The notes under the pieces: generated by a model | Told to the model about the DNA's origin: nothing | The model's input: only the letters and a program-made list of their open reading frames with translations | The model's database searches: none | Assembly: GCA_902493985.1 (NCBI GenBank) | Contig: CABURR010000017.1 | Coordinates: 1-39,096 of the forward strand | Origin: an uncultured Collinsella sp. | Lineage (GTDB): Bacteria > Actinomycetota > Coriobacteriia > Coriobacteriales > Coriobacteriaceae | Length of the DNA: 39,096 bases | Direction of reading: 5' to 3' | Program-made: the position numbers and the translations under genes | Shown: positions 1 to 7,613 of the stretch, in pieces | Layout of the letters: every line of letters begins with the position of its first letter | Numbering within the stretch: position 1 is the first letter of the stretch

Positions 1-509
1 CGCTCCCACACGCCGCGCACGCCTAAGTTTTCCCAAACATGCAGGTCGGTATCATCGTCGATCCAACCGCAGCGCGAATCGGGCGTATCGGGACGAGCGA
101 CGTTTTCCGTTCCCGCCGTACCCGCGGCGCCGGCCATGATATCGCCTGGGCTGCCAATCCAATGCACACTGCCCAGGCGCACGACGGCGCCCTGGGACCA
201 GCGCTCAACCAAAGGCTCGCAGCCCTCGTACCAATCGCATTCAAAGCCATAGATAAAGCTGAGCTCCGGCGCAATCTGCGCGGCAAGCTTGCGAGCATCC
301 TCAAAAGCCAGACGATGTGCCGGCAGGTCGCCCTCAGTAACCTGCACTTCGCAGTTGGCGTCCATGCTGGCGGGCAGGGTGAGATGGTCGGTCGAGATCA
401 TGACGCGGCAGCTGGCCGCAGCAGCGGCACGGACGTTGTCCTCAAACGAGGCATGCCCGTCCGAAAACGAGGTGTGGGTGTGACAATCGACCAGCGGGCA
501 AGCAGACAT
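1..509 (-). CDS. PHP-domain metal-dependent hydrolase, histidinol-phosphatase-like (partial)
   Basis: Read on the minus strand from an ATG at 509, the protein begins MSACPLVDCHTHTSFSDGHA and runs off the left edge after about 169 residues. The HTHTSFSDGH block is the first metal-binding motif of the PHP superfamily; further His residues follow at STDHL and at a GSVHWI segment, as in PHP phosphoesterases of the HisK/YcdX type. These proteins hydrolyse phosphate monoesters with a multi-metal centre; HisK removes phosphate from histidinol phosphate. The start has an AAGGAG site 7 bases upstream. Neighbours give no histidine-pathway context, so the substrate is open and histidinol phosphatase is only the nearest family name. 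The long plus-strand ORF over the same bases is a shadow. Confidence 0.85.
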   Translation of the reverse strand, partial: MSACPLVDCHTHTSFSDGHASFEDNVRAAAAASCRVMISTDHLTLPASMDANCEVQVTEGDLPAHRLAFEDARKLAAQIAPELSFIYGFECDWYEGCEPLVERWSQGAVVRLGSVHWIGSPGDIMAGAAGTAGTENVARPDTPDSRCGWIDDDTDLHVWENLGVRGVWE

Positions 510-849
510 GGCGGCTCCTTTGCGTCAAGCGAATCCGCTTCATTGTAATGGTGCAGCTCTCAACACGCCGGACACGCCGGGGGTCGAAATCGATTGGAAA
601 GGCTGCGCGACGCGCGGTGCGGCCTCGCTTGCGCTCTCAAAACATGTACATCAGCCTCCAAAAGCTGCAAAAAATGACATGTTTGGAGGCTGACGTACAC
701 GTTTGAGTGGAGCGGGCCGGCGTTGGAGCGCGCCAGCACTTGCGCCCAGCAAAAGTCGCACCTATCCCATGACGCCGCTCCTGCGCCGCCCGCGATGTGC
801 TAGCGTTTGGATGAACAAAACGAGCCCGTGCGGAAAGGATCCGGACCGT
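510..849. other. Divergent intergenic region, 340 bases
   Basis: This gap separates the leftward PHP gene from the rightward LarC-like gene, so it should hold both promoters. Its main visible feature is the long inverted repeat at 636-707. No ORF here looks like a real gene, and I see no convincing -35/-10 pair. Confidence 0.6.
636..707. repeat. Long imperfect inverted repeat in divergent promoter region
   Basis: The left arm (636-662, beginning ctcaaaacatgtacatcagc) pairs with the right arm (682-707, ending gtacacgtttgag) over about 25 positions with a few mismatches and one bulge. The loop is about 19 bases. No T-run follows, so it is not an obvious intrinsic terminator. It could be a double-stranded operator, an RNA hairpin in a leader, or a dispersed palindromic repeat like others in this window. 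Confidence 0.75.
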
Positions 850-1335
850 ATGCCATGCGATAGCAAATCCCCGCTGTCCCGCGAGACCGATGCGCCCGAA
901 ACCATCGTCAAGCTGGAATGCGACATCGACGATGCATCGCCCGAGGTGCTTGCCTACGCCGCCGAACGCCTGCGCGAGGCGGGCGCCCGCGAGGTACACT
1001 GGCTGCCCCTCTATTGCAAAAAGGGCCGCCCCGGCTGGCAGCTGCAGGTGATCTGCTCGCACGAGGATATAGAGCGCCTGCAGACGATTATCTTTTTGGA
1101 GACCACGACCAACGGCATTCGTCGCCAGGTCATGGAGCGCGTCTGTCTGCCGCGTCGTTTTGAGCAGGTAACGACGCCTTGGGGCGAGGTGTTCGTTAAA
1201 GTGGCCACCCTGCCCGACGGCAGCGAGCGCGCGGCGCCCGAGTACGAGGACTGCGCCCGTCTTGCCCGCGAGCACAGCGTGCCGCTCCAGCGCGTGATGC
1301 AGGCGGCTCAGAGCGCGGCACTGCGATTCGAGTAA
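850..1335 (+). CDS. LarC-type nickel-insertion protein, C-terminal (LarC2) domain only
   Basis: This 161-residue protein matches the C-terminal domain of LarC, the CTP-dependent cyclometallase that inserts nickel into pyridinium-3,5-bisthiocarboxylate mononucleotide to form the cofactor of lactate racemase. Visible family landmarks are KLECDIDDASPEVLAYAAE, the KKGRPGWQLQV strand, a TTTNGIRRQVMER segment and APEYEDCARLA near the end. The roughly 230-residue N-terminal LarC1 domain is absent; upstream bases do not encode it in any frame. In some bacteria larC is split into two reading frames, so LarC1 may lie elsewhere. The ATG at 850 is chosen because GGAAAGGA sits just before it; an ATG at 811 in the same frame is possible. 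Nickel-cofactor assembly is inferred from family only. Confidence 0.8.
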   Translation: MPCDSKSPLSRETDAPETIVKLECDIDDASPEVLAYAAERLREAGAREVHWLPLYCKKGRPGWQLQVICSHEDIERLQTIIFLETTTNGIRRQVMERVCLPRRFEQVTTPWGEVFVKVATLPDGSERAAPEYEDCARLAREHSVPLQRVMQAAQSAALRFE

Positions 1336-1392
1336 CACGGCCGGCGACATCTCGCGCTCGGCCACATCAACCCCACCCCGAAAGGACTCCCC

Positions 1393-1941
1393 ATGAAATA
1401 CCTCATCGCCTCCGACATTCACGGCTCGGCATATTGGACCGAGCGCCTGGCCGCCGCCATCGAATCCGAGCAGCCCGACCGCATCGTTCTGCTGGGCGAT
1501 CTGCTCTACCACGGCCCGCGCAACGACCTGCCGCGCGATTACGCCCCCAAGCGTGTGATTCCGCTGCTCAACGCCCTGGCCGACCGCATCATCGCGGTGC
1601 GCGGCAACTGCGACGCCGAGGTCGACCAGATGGTGCTCGACTTCCCCGTCATGGCCGACTACGCCACGCTGTTCGACGAGACCGGCCGCGAGCTGTTCCT
1701 GACGCACGGCCACGTCTTTGGCGCCGGCATGCACAACAGCGTCGACCACGCGCCCGCGCTGCCCGAGGGCTCCGCGCTCGTCTACGGCCACACGCATATC
1801 AAGGTTAACGAGGCAAACGAGGCGCACCCGGGCCTATGGCTCTTCAACCCCGGCAGCGTGAGCATCCCCAAGGATGGCACGCACAGCTACGGCATCTACG
1901 AGGGCGGTGCGTTCCGCCACGTGATCATGGAGGAGGAATAA
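1393..1941 (+). CDS. yfcE: YfcE-like metallophosphodiesterase
   Basis: The product is a 182-residue cytosolic calcineurin-like phosphoesterase of the YfcE/MJ0936 type. All metal-ligand motifs are present: SDIHG near residue 8, GDLLYHGPRN near 35, RGNCD near 75, THGH near 103 and GHTHI near 131, ending with a NPGSVSIPKDG block typical of YfcE. Family members cleave phosphodiesters with two divalent metal ions; the natural substrate is uncertain. An AAAGGA site precedes the ATG. The last codons contain GGAGGA, which serves as the ribosome site of mazG immediately downstream, so the two genes are almost certainly cotranscribed. Confidence 0.92.
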   Translation: MKYLIASDIHGSAYWTERLAAAIESEQPDRIVLLGDLLYHGPRNDLPRDYAPKRVIPLLNALADRIIAVRGNCDAEVDQMVLDFPVMADYATLFDETGRELFLTHGHVFGAGMHNSVDHAPALPEGSALVYGHTHIKVNEANEAHPGLWLFNPGSVSIPKDGTHSYGIYEGGAFRHVIMEEE

Positions 1942-1943
1942 CC

Positions 1944-2804
1944 ATGGCACAGCACATGGCTCAGCAAAATGCCGAGGGCTCGCGCGATCTGTCCACGCTG
2001 GTCGACGCGTCGGCCGAGCTACAACATCTGGTGCAGACCGTCTGGCGCTTGCGTCAGCCCGACGGCTGTCCGTGGGACCGCGAGCAGACGCACCGCAGCA
2101 TTGGCAAAAACATGATCGAGGAGGCCTACGAGGCGCTCGACTGCATCGAGGCGGACGACGTGGCGCATCTGCGCGAGGAGCTGGGTGACGTGCTCATGCA
2201 GGTCGTGCTGCATGCGCAGATTGCGGCGGACGCCGGTGAGTTTACGCTGGCCGATGTGGCACGCGATATCGACGCCAAGCTCATCCGCCGCCACCCACAT
2301 GTGTTTGGCGATGCGGATGCCGATAACTCCGACGAGGTGCTCAAGATCTGGGACGAGGTTAAGCTTGCCGAGAAGGCTGCCAAGGACAAGGCCGTGGCAG
2401 CGGGCGAGGCTGCGCCCGAGGGCCTGCTCGACGGCGTGCCCACGCACCTGCCGGCGCTGATGCAGGCTCAGAAGGTGTCGCGCAAGGCGGCTGCCGTGGG
2501 CTTTGAGTGGGAGACGGTCCAGGACGTGTGGGACGAGGTTGCCGAGGAGCGTGCCGAGTTTGAGGCCGAGGCTCCCGGCTCGCCCGAGCGCGAGATGGAG
2601 TTTGGCGACCTGCTCTTTGCCCTGGTCAACGTTGCGCGCAAGGAGGGAATCGATGCCGAGAGCGCTCTGCGCGCCAGCACGGCAAAGTTCCGCCGTCGTT
2701 GGGCTGCGATGGAGCAGATGGCGGCCGACGCCCACGTGGATCTGGCTGAGCTTTCGACCCACGGCCTCAACGACCTCTGGGATGCCGCAAAGGCGGAGGA
2801 GTAA
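1944..2804 (+). CDS. mazG: MazG nucleoside triphosphate pyrophosphohydrolase
   Basis: This 286-residue protein has the two tandem MazG helical domains of the housekeeping enzyme. The first has a CPWDREQTHRSI segment, an IEEAYEALDCIE helix and REELGDVLMQVVLHAQ, the acidic Mg-binding helices of the all-alpha NTP-PPase fold; the second has EREMEFGDLLFALVNVAR. MazG hydrolyses non-canonical or surplus (d)NTPs to NMP and pyrophosphate and influences ppGpp responses. The start is the ATG two bases after the yfcE stop, using the GGAGGA inside yfcE. An upstream in-frame ATG within yfcE would add a compositionally odd extension and is rejected. A strong terminator follows the gene. Confidence 0.95.
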   Translation: MAQHMAQQNAEGSRDLSTLVDASAELQHLVQTVWRLRQPDGCPWDREQTHRSIGKNMIEEAYEALDCIEADDVAHLREELGDVLMQVVLHAQIAADAGEFTLADVARDIDAKLIRRHPHVFGDADADNSDEVLKIWDEVKLAEKAAKDKAVAAGEAAPEGLLDGVPTHLPALMQAQKVSRKAAAVGFEWETVQDVWDEVAEERAEFEAEAPGSPEREMEFGDLLFALVNVARKEGIDAESALRASTAKFRRRWAAMEQMAADAHVDLAELSTHGLNDLWDAAKAEE

Positions 2805-2808
2805 GACT

Positions 2809-2855
2809 GCGGGAACGACGGGCTGACACGCCTCATCGTTCCCGCTAAATTTTTC
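2809..2855 (+). terminator. Intrinsic terminator after mazG
   Basis: Perfect 10-base arms (gcgggaacga at 2809-2818 and its complement at 2836-2845) are followed by taaattttt. This ends the larC2/yfcE/mazG transcription unit. Confidence 0.9.
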
Positions 2856-2875
2856 GAAAATCAAGTGTATCCCTC

Positions 2876-2920
2876 GGCTAACTTAGGGCATAATGCAAAA
2901 AGTGCGACATGGCTAACTTA
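2876..2920 (+). promoter_or_regulatory. Candidate enolase promoter with a directly repeated 10-mer
   Basis: The 10-mer ggctaactta occurs at 2876-2885 and again at 2911-2920, 35 bases apart. A CATAAT -10-like hexamer lies between them at 2889-2894, with only a weak TGTATC at 2866-2871 in the -35 position. The repeats would flank the start of transcription, a layout that suits a regulator binding site, but no palindrome or known operator is recognised. Confidence 0.4.
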
Positions 2921-2993
2921 CGGAGGCGCACCGATGGTGCACGGTCAGCCGGTCGCTTGCATCCACTACGTTTCCAAGTGAGAGGGAGACAAC

Positions 2994-4283
2994 ATGAGCG
3001 ATATTTTGGACGTCTACGGTCGCGAGGTGCTCGACAGCCGCGGCAATCCCACCGTCGAGGTCGAGGTCGTGCTCGAGGACGGCAGCTTTGGCCGCGCAAT
3101 GGTGCCTTCGGGTGCTTCGACCGGCGCCTTTGAGGCCTGCGAGCTGCGCGATGGCGACAAGGGCCGCTACCTGGGCAAGGGCGTTTCGCAGGCCGTCGAG
3201 CACGTCAACAACGAGTGCGCTAACGCCGTCGTGGGCCTCGACGCCTTCGACCAGCGCGCCGTCGATGCCGCGCTGATTGCCGCGGACGGTACCCCCAACA
3301 AGACCAAGCTCGGTGCCAACGCCATCCTGGGCGTGTCGCTGGCCGTTGCCCGCGCCGCTGCCGAGTCGGCGGGCCTGTCGCTGTACCAGTACCTAGGTGG
3401 CGTCAACGCCCACCTGCTGCCCACACCTATGATGAATATCCTCAACGGCGGCGTGCATGCCGACAACAACGTTGACTTCCAGGAGTTCATGATCATGCCC
3501 GTGGGTGCTCCGAGCTTTGCCGAGGGTCTGCGCTGGTGCGCCGAGGTCTACCACACCCTCAAGGGCGTGCTGCACGAGGCCGGCCTGGGCGGCGGCGTGG
3601 GCGACGAGGGCGGCTTTGCCCCCAACCTTAAGACCAATGCCGAGCCGTTCGAGTACATCACCAAGGCCGTCGAGAAGGCCGGCTTTAAGCCCGGCGTCGA
3701 CTTCATGTACGCCATGGACCCGGCCTCGACCGAGTTCTACAACGCCGAGACCGGCATGTACGAGCTCAAGGGCGAGGGCGTGGAGTACACGAGTGCCCAG
3801 ATGGTTGATTACTGGGAGAAGCTCGTCGACACCTATCCCATCATCTCCATCGAGGACGGCATGGCCGAGGAGGACTGGGACGGCTGGGTCGAGCTTACCC
3901 GCCGCATTGGCAATAAGGTGCAGCTCGTAGGCGACGACCTGTTCGTCACCAACACCGAGCGCCTCAAGAAGGGCATTGAGCTGGGCGCCGCCAACGCGAT
4001 CCTGGTCAAGGTCAACCAGATCGGTACGCTCACCGAGTCGCTCGAGGCCATCGAGACCGCCAAGGAGGCCGGTTACGCCTGCATCGTGAGCCACCGCTCC
4101 GGCGAGACCGAGGACTCCACGATCGCCGACCTGGTCGTGGGCGTCAACGCCGGCCAGATCAAGTCGGGCGCCCCGTGCCGCAGCGACCGTATCGCCAAGT
4201 ACAACCAGCTCATCCGCATCGAGGACGAGCTTAAGGGCAGCGCGCGCTACGCCGGCAAGGCCGCGTTCTACAACATTCGCTAA
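2994..4283 (+). CDS. eno: Enolase (phosphopyruvate hydratase)
   Basis: Enolase interconverts 2-phosphoglycerate and phosphoenolpyruvate in glycolysis. The 429-residue length is standard. Active-site features are all visible: the mobile loop ASTGAFEA near residue 41, GGVGDEGGFAPN carrying the acid/base Glu, the Mg ligands in MDPASTEFY, SIEDGMAEEDWDGW and VGDDLFVTN, the catalytic Lys in LVKVNQIG, and the VSHRSGETED signature. A GAGAGGGAG ribosome site precedes the ATG. The gene stands alone between terminators at 2809 and 4357, so it is probably monocistronic. Codon use is strongly biased to C/G-ending codons, as expected for a highly expressed gene. Confidence 0.99.
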   Translation: MSDILDVYGREVLDSRGNPTVEVEVVLEDGSFGRAMVPSGASTGAFEACELRDGDKGRYLGKGVSQAVEHVNNECANAVVGLDAFDQRAVDAALIAADGTPNKTKLGANAILGVSLAVARAAAESAGLSLYQYLGGVNAHLLPTPMMNILNGGVHADNNVDFQEFMIMPVGAPSFAEGLRWCAEVYHTLKGVLHEAGLGGGVGDEGGFAPNLKTNAEPFEYITKAVEKAGFKPGVDFMYAMDPASTEFYNAETGMYELKGEGVEYTSAQMVDYWEKLVDTYPIISIEDGMAEEDWDGWVELTRRIGNKVQLVGDDLFVTNTERLKKGIELGAANAILVKVNQIGTLTESLEAIETAKEAGYACIVSHRSGETEDSTIADLVVGVNAGQIKSGAPCRSDRIAKYNQLIRIEDELKGSARYAGKAAFYNIR

Positions 4284-4356
4284 ACGGGCGAATTTGGCGA
4301 GGGGGAGGCTGACTCGGTTCCGCCTCGCCTTGGCTGGATGCCGCAAAGCGCTATGG

Positions 4357-4387
4357 GCGCTGGGCCATACGGCTCAGCGCCTTTTTT
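4357..4387 (+). terminator. Intrinsic terminator after enolase
   Basis: The stem gcgctgggcc (4357-4366), loop atac and ggctcagcgc (4371-4380), with one G-U pair, is followed by ctttttta. Confidence 0.9.
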
Positions 4388-4478
4388 ATGTCGAGCAAAG
4401 GCTGGCGAAGGCGGTGCGCGCGCTCGTGCTATAACTAGAATACTTAGCGCAAACAAACCTCAACCGCACAAGGCGCAC

Positions 4479-5240
4479 ATGGATCAGATTTACGACAACA
4501 GGTACTATTCCGCCGGTTCGCGTGAGCCGTCGCCTCGCCGTGCGCGCACGGTGCAGCTCGGTGGGTCCGCCTACGCCGGCGCCGACCGCTCCACGCAGCG
4601 CCCGACAAGTACCTCGCGCCCCAATGCTCATGTGAATACTTTGGCAGATGGACCAGTGCGCCCGGCACGTTCGTCGCATGCGTCGCGTCCCTCGGCCCAG
4701 ACGCACGACAGGTCGAGCAGGCCCTCGAGCCGTCTTTCGGGCTCGGACTTTATGCACTACGCCAACGACAACGCGGTGGTCAAGGCGATCTACGACTTTA
4801 CCCACGGTCCTCAGCGAGGGCTATTTATCGGCATCGTCGTTGCCCTGGTGCTCGTGAGCCTGTATTTCCCCGTGCGCGACCTGTACGTGGCAAAGCGTTC
4901 GAGCGATATCTTGGCCAAGCAGGTCGAGATTCGCCAGCAATACAATGATGAGCTGCAAAAAAGCGTCGACAAGCTGCTCTCGGAGGAGGGTATCAAGGAC
5001 GCGGCATCCGAGGACCTGGGCCTGGTGATGCCCGGCGAGAAGAGGATTGAAGTGCAGGGCCTGGACGGCGATTCGGATGCCTCGTCGAGCCAGAAGTCGT
5101 CGAACGCCAAGAAGGCCAGCGAGGTGGCCAAGGAGATCGAAGAGGTCGGCAAGGACGCGCCGTGGTACATTCAGACGCTCGACATGCTGTTTGGATTTAA
5201 CGGCGTCGAGGGCCAGACGGTCGTGTCCAACGGCGAATAG
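4479..5240 (+). CDS. DivIC/FtsB-like septum formation initiator
   Basis: The 253-residue protein has the architecture of actinobacterial DivIC/FtsB proteins. An N-terminal cytoplasmic segment of about 110 residues is rich in Ser, Arg and Pro and looks disordered. One membrane helix follows (about 114-132, GLFIGIVVALVLVSLYFPV). A short coiled coil comes next (about 143-185, ILAKQVEIRQQYNDELQKSV), then a Ser/Lys-rich tail. DivIC/FtsB forms a complex with FtsL and DivIB/FtsQ to activate septal peptidoglycan synthesis. The ATG at 4479 is chosen because upstream in-frame codons run through the enolase terminator. Its position between eno and a ppx/gppA gene is a common actinobacterial order. The ribosome site is weak (AAGG). 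Confidence 0.85.
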   Translation: MDQIYDNRYYSAGSREPSPRRARTVQLGGSAYAGADRSTQRPTSTSRPNAHVNTLADGPVRPARSSHASRPSAQTHDRSSRPSSRLSGSDFMHYANDNAVVKAIYDFTHGPQRGLFIGIVVALVLVSLYFPVRDLYVAKRSSDILAKQVEIRQQYNDELQKSVDKLLSEEGIKDAASEDLGLVMPGEKRIEVQGLDGDSDASSSQKSSNAKKASEVAKEIEEVGKDAPWYIQTLDMLFGFNGVEGQTVVSNGE

Positions 5241-5260
5241 CGCCCGGAGGGGAGCCCGCA

Positions 5261-6262
5261 ATGACAAATTGTAAACGCTATAAGGTAGCCGCGATCGACC
5301 TGGGAACGGTGTCGTCGCGACTGGTGCTGGCGCAGGTCGAGGCCGGGGCGATCGTGGAATCGTCCAAGCATACCGAGATTACCGATCTGGGCGAGGGCGT
5401 TGACGCGACGGGCCGCTTTTGCGAGGCGGCGGTCGAGCGCGTGCTCGCCGCATGCCGCATGTTTGTGGACGAGGCGCGTGCCTTTGGGGCCGTGTGCATC
5501 TGTACCACGTGCACGAGTGCCGCGCGCGATGCGTCCAACGCCGTGCTGCTGCTGGACGGCCTGCGCGAGCTGGGTCTCGAGCCGCAGGTGATTCCAGGAG
5601 AGGTCGAGGCGCGCCTGACGTTTTTTGGCGTAGCGCACGACTTTGCCGGCGAGCGCATCATCGTCGCCGATTCGGGCGGTGGCTCCACGGAGCTCGCGAC
5701 GGGCGTCTATGCGCCTGAGCGCGGGGTCTTTGCGCTGGAGGGAACGCGCTCACTGGATATCGGTTGCCGTCGCGTGACGGAGCGGTTTTTCTCGGCGCTG
5801 CCGCCGTCGACGAACGAGCTTGCGGCTGCCGCCGCGTGGGCGGGCGAGCAGTTCTCCGCCTATTTTGAGGGCCTGCCCAGCGACTTTGAGCGTGCAGAGC
5901 GCCTGGTCGCGGTGGGCGGTACCGTCACCACGCTCGTGGCGCTGGTCCACGAACTGGAGCCGTACGACTCGAACTTTGTGCATCTGCGCGAGCTTTCGAT
6001 GGAGCAGATTTCGGCCGCTATCGAGCGCATGTCTGCGTTGGATGTTGCAGGCATTGCCGCGTTGCCGGGCGTGCAGCCCAAGCGCGCGGGCGTGATTCTG
6101 GCCGGCGCCGTGGTGATCCGCGAGCTCATGCGTGCCGGCGGCTACAAGACGCTCACCGTAAGCGAGAACAGCCTACTCGCTGGCATGGCCGCCACCATCA
6201 ACGAGGTTCTCGACGGCGTGACCCCCACCATCGCCTGGACCCCGAGCCTGAGTGCTCTTTAA
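5261..6262 (+). CDS. Ppx/GppA family phosphatase
   Basis: This 333-residue protein belongs to the actin-fold exopolyphosphatase/pppGpp phosphatase family. Visible motifs are the N-terminal phosphate loop AAIDLGTVSSRL, a CTTCTSAARDA block, a GEVEARLTFFGVA segment with the catalytic Glu, the IVADSGGGSTEL second loop and VAVGGTVTTL. The family cleaves terminal phosphate from polyphosphate or from guanosine pentaphosphate; which substrate applies cannot be told from sequence. Length is that of short actinobacterial forms without the C-terminal HD domain. It starts 20 bases after the DivIC-like gene with a GGAGGGGAG site and is probably cotranscribed with it. Confidence 0.92.
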   Translation: MTNCKRYKVAAIDLGTVSSRLVLAQVEAGAIVESSKHTEITDLGEGVDATGRFCEAAVERVLAACRMFVDEARAFGAVCICTTCTSAARDASNAVLLLDGLRELGLEPQVIPGEVEARLTFFGVAHDFAGERIIVADSGGGSTELATGVYAPERGVFALEGTRSLDIGCRRVTERFFSALPPSTNELAAAAAWAGEQFSAYFEGLPSDFERAERLVAVGGTVTTLVALVHELEPYDSNFVHLRELSMEQISAAIERMSALDVAGIAALPGVQPKRAGVILAGAVVIRELMRAGGYKTLTVSENSLLAGMAATINEVLDGVTPTIAWTPSLSAL

Positions 6263-6272
6263 CCGTCTTCCT

Positions 6273-6345
6273 CTGAGTTGCGGTGAAATAGTTCCTAAAT
6301 AAGCTGGTAAACGGTATAAACAGGATCTATTCCACCGCAACTTAG
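6273..6345. repeat. Long inverted repeat, 23-base arms
   Basis: Left arm 6273-6295 and right arm 6323-6345 match as reverse complements at 20 of 23 positions, with the shared run agttgcggtg and its complement caccgcaact. The 27-base loop is A+T-rich. There is no T-run, so it is not a classical terminator, although it lies just after the ppx/gppA stop. It may be a dispersed palindromic repeat or a terminal inverted repeat pair of a tiny mobile element. Confidence 0.8.
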
Positions 6346-6361
6346 AGTCCCGCCGGCGTGT

Positions 6362-6401
6362 AAAAGAAACGAGCCCGCATCCCTGGGGAACACAGGCTCG
6401 T
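6362..6401 (-). terminator. Terminator downstream of tRNA-Leu
   Basis: Read on the minus strand, ACGAGCC pairs with GGGCTCGT across an 18-base loop and is followed by TTCTTTT. It lies just past the 3' end of the tRNA and fits termination of that leftward transcript. Confidence 0.75.
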
Positions 6402-6411
6402 AAGCACTACA

Positions 6412-6496
6412 TGGTAGGGGCGGTGGGACTCGAACCCACAATCCTTGCGGCGAGAGATTTTAAGTCTCCTGCGTATGCCAATTCCGCCACGCCCCC
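6412..6496 (-). tRNA. tRNA-Leu (anticodon UAA)
   Basis: On the minus strand the 85-base sequence starts GGGGGCGTGGCGGAATTGG, the acceptor stem and D-arm start typical of class II tRNA-Leu. The anticodon loop is CTTAAAA (anticodon UAA), a long variable arm follows, then GGGTTCGAGTCCC as the T arm and an encoded TACCA end. Acceptor pairing GGGGGCG/CGCCCCT leaves a G-U pair at 1-72. It lies 31 bases downstream of the TPR-like gene on the same strand and may share its transcript. Confidence 0.97.
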
Positions 6497-6527
6497 GTGA
6501 GACTAGAAGTCTAGCACAAGCCGTCCG

Positions 6528-7151
6528 TTACGCGTTGACGGCCATCGAGTGTTGCCCCGACTTCTCCAGGAACTCCTGGAACTTGGCTTCGTCGCCCTTG
6601 TTCTTGTACTGCAGGGCCAGCAGGTATTCCAGGCGGCAGCTCTTGACCTTATCGTCGCCGGCCTCCTCGAGCATGCGCTCCAGCTCGGGAATATCGTTGT
6701 GGCGCTTCAAGATCATCGTGTCGTACATCAGCTGACACTCGTGTGCAACCGCTTCGGCTTGACCGCCCTCAAAGCCCTTGATCTCGTGCAACAGCTCCTT
6801 GGACTTTTTGCGGTCCTCCTGGCCAACGTAGTAGTTAAAGGCCTTAATTACCAGGTCGACACGCTGCATCTTGGGGAGGTTGAGTCCCAGCAGCAGGTCG
6901 AACATCTCGCTGGCGCGCTCGTGGTCCTCGCGCAGCAGATAGGAGTTCAGGCGCAGGTAGTCGCGGTTATAGCGCGGGTACAGCATGCTGGTGAGTTTGG
7001 CGTCGAGCAAACGATCGAACTCGTCCCACTGCTTGGCGGCCATCAACTGCTGCAGACGCTTGAACGTGGTGCGTTTTTTGACGCTAAAGAACACCGACAC
7101 GGCGATGCAGATGATAACGACGGCGGTCCAGAGGGTGCGGGAATCGGGCAT
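6528..7151 (-). CDS. Membrane-anchored TPR-like protein of unknown function
   Basis: The 207-residue product has one N-terminal membrane helix (about residues 7-23, TLWTAVVIICIAVSVFFSV) followed by KKRTTFKRL, so the body is probably cytoplasmic. The remainder is a run of amphipathic helices with repeating Leu/Tyr/Ala spacing (for example YNRDYLRLNSYLLREDHERA and CRLEYLLALQYKNKGDEAKF), consistent with tetratricopeptide-like repeats, which usually mediate protein contacts. I do not recognise a specific family. A TATAAT at 7207-7212 on the minus strand fits a promoter about 50 bases upstream. The tRNA-Leu gene follows on the same strand. Confidence 0.8.
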   Translation of the reverse strand: MPDSRTLWTAVVIICIAVSVFFSVKKRTTFKRLQQLMAAKQWDEFDRLLDAKLTSMLYPRYNRDYLRLNSYLLREDHERASEMFDLLLGLNLPKMQRVDLVIKAFNYYVGQEDRKKSKELLHEIKGFEGGQAEAVAHECQLMYDTMILKRHNDIPELERMLEEAGDDKVKSCRLEYLLALQYKNKGDEAKFQEFLEKSGQHSMAVNA

Positions 7152-7206
7152 TTCAGAGTCCTTAGTCGCTCATAAAGCGAGCGGTATGACAACACGTACT
7201 AGATGT

Positions 7207-7212
7207 ATTATA
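7207..7212 (-). promoter_or_regulatory. -10 element for the TPR-like gene
   Basis: A consensus TATAAT is read on the minus strand. No good -35 is visible at 16-18 bases. The predicted transcript would carry a leader of about 50 bases. Confidence 0.45.
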
Positions 7213-7314
7213 CGCAGCGCGCAAGCAAACTGGCATAAAAGTGCATCGAGGCCGAGCGCCATCGCTCGCTGCGGTACACTTACCTAAAGTAAACCATGAA
7301 GGGAGACATTACCT

Positions 7315-7602
7315 ATGAAGAAGATCGTTTTGGCTTGCGGTGCTGGCGCTGCTACTTCCACGCTCGTTGCCCAGAAGGTCGCCACCTTGCTCGACGCCAA
7401 CGGTTACGCCGACAAGTACGAGATCGTGCAGTGCGCCATCTCCGAGGCCAAGGATTACTGCGACGAGGGCGCTGACCTGCTGATCGCCACCACCGTTGCC
7501 CCCGAGGGCCTCACCTGCCCGTACGTGAGTGGCGTGCCCTTCATGACCGGCATGAACCGCGTTGCCGCCGAGAAGGCCGTTCTCGACGTCATGGCTCAGT
7601 AG
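7315..7602 (+). CDS. PTS IIB component, galactitol-type (orphan)
   Basis: This 95-residue protein matches PTS lactose/galactitol-type IIB domains: KKIVLACGAGAATSTLVA carries the phospho-accepting Cys (residue 8) in the usual C-G-x-G-x-x-T/S loop, and the rest keeps the alternating Rossmann-like pattern. IIB domains pass phosphate from IIA to the sugar bound by IIC. No IIA or IIC gene lies nearby, which is unusual for a transport IIB. It is followed 11 bases later by a VOC-fold gene and both end at a strong terminator, so the pair forms an operon. It may serve a distant permease, or have a regulatory role. GGGAG lies 10 bases before the ATG. Confidence 0.88.
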   Translation: MKKIVLACGAGAATSTLVAQKVATLLDANGYADKYEIVQCAISEAKDYCDEGADLLIATTVAPEGLTCPYVSGVPFMTGMNRVAAEKAVLDVMAQ

Positions 7603-7613
7603 GCGCTGACTGC

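Noticed and set aside
637..1827. Long minus-strand frame of 396 codons opposite the LarC-like and yfcE genes
   Set aside because: It is a product of high G+C codon bias on the other strand; both plus-strand genes have clear family motifs and ribosome sites.
3393..4346. 317-codon frame opposite enolase
   Set aside because: It is an antisense shadow of a strongly biased gene.
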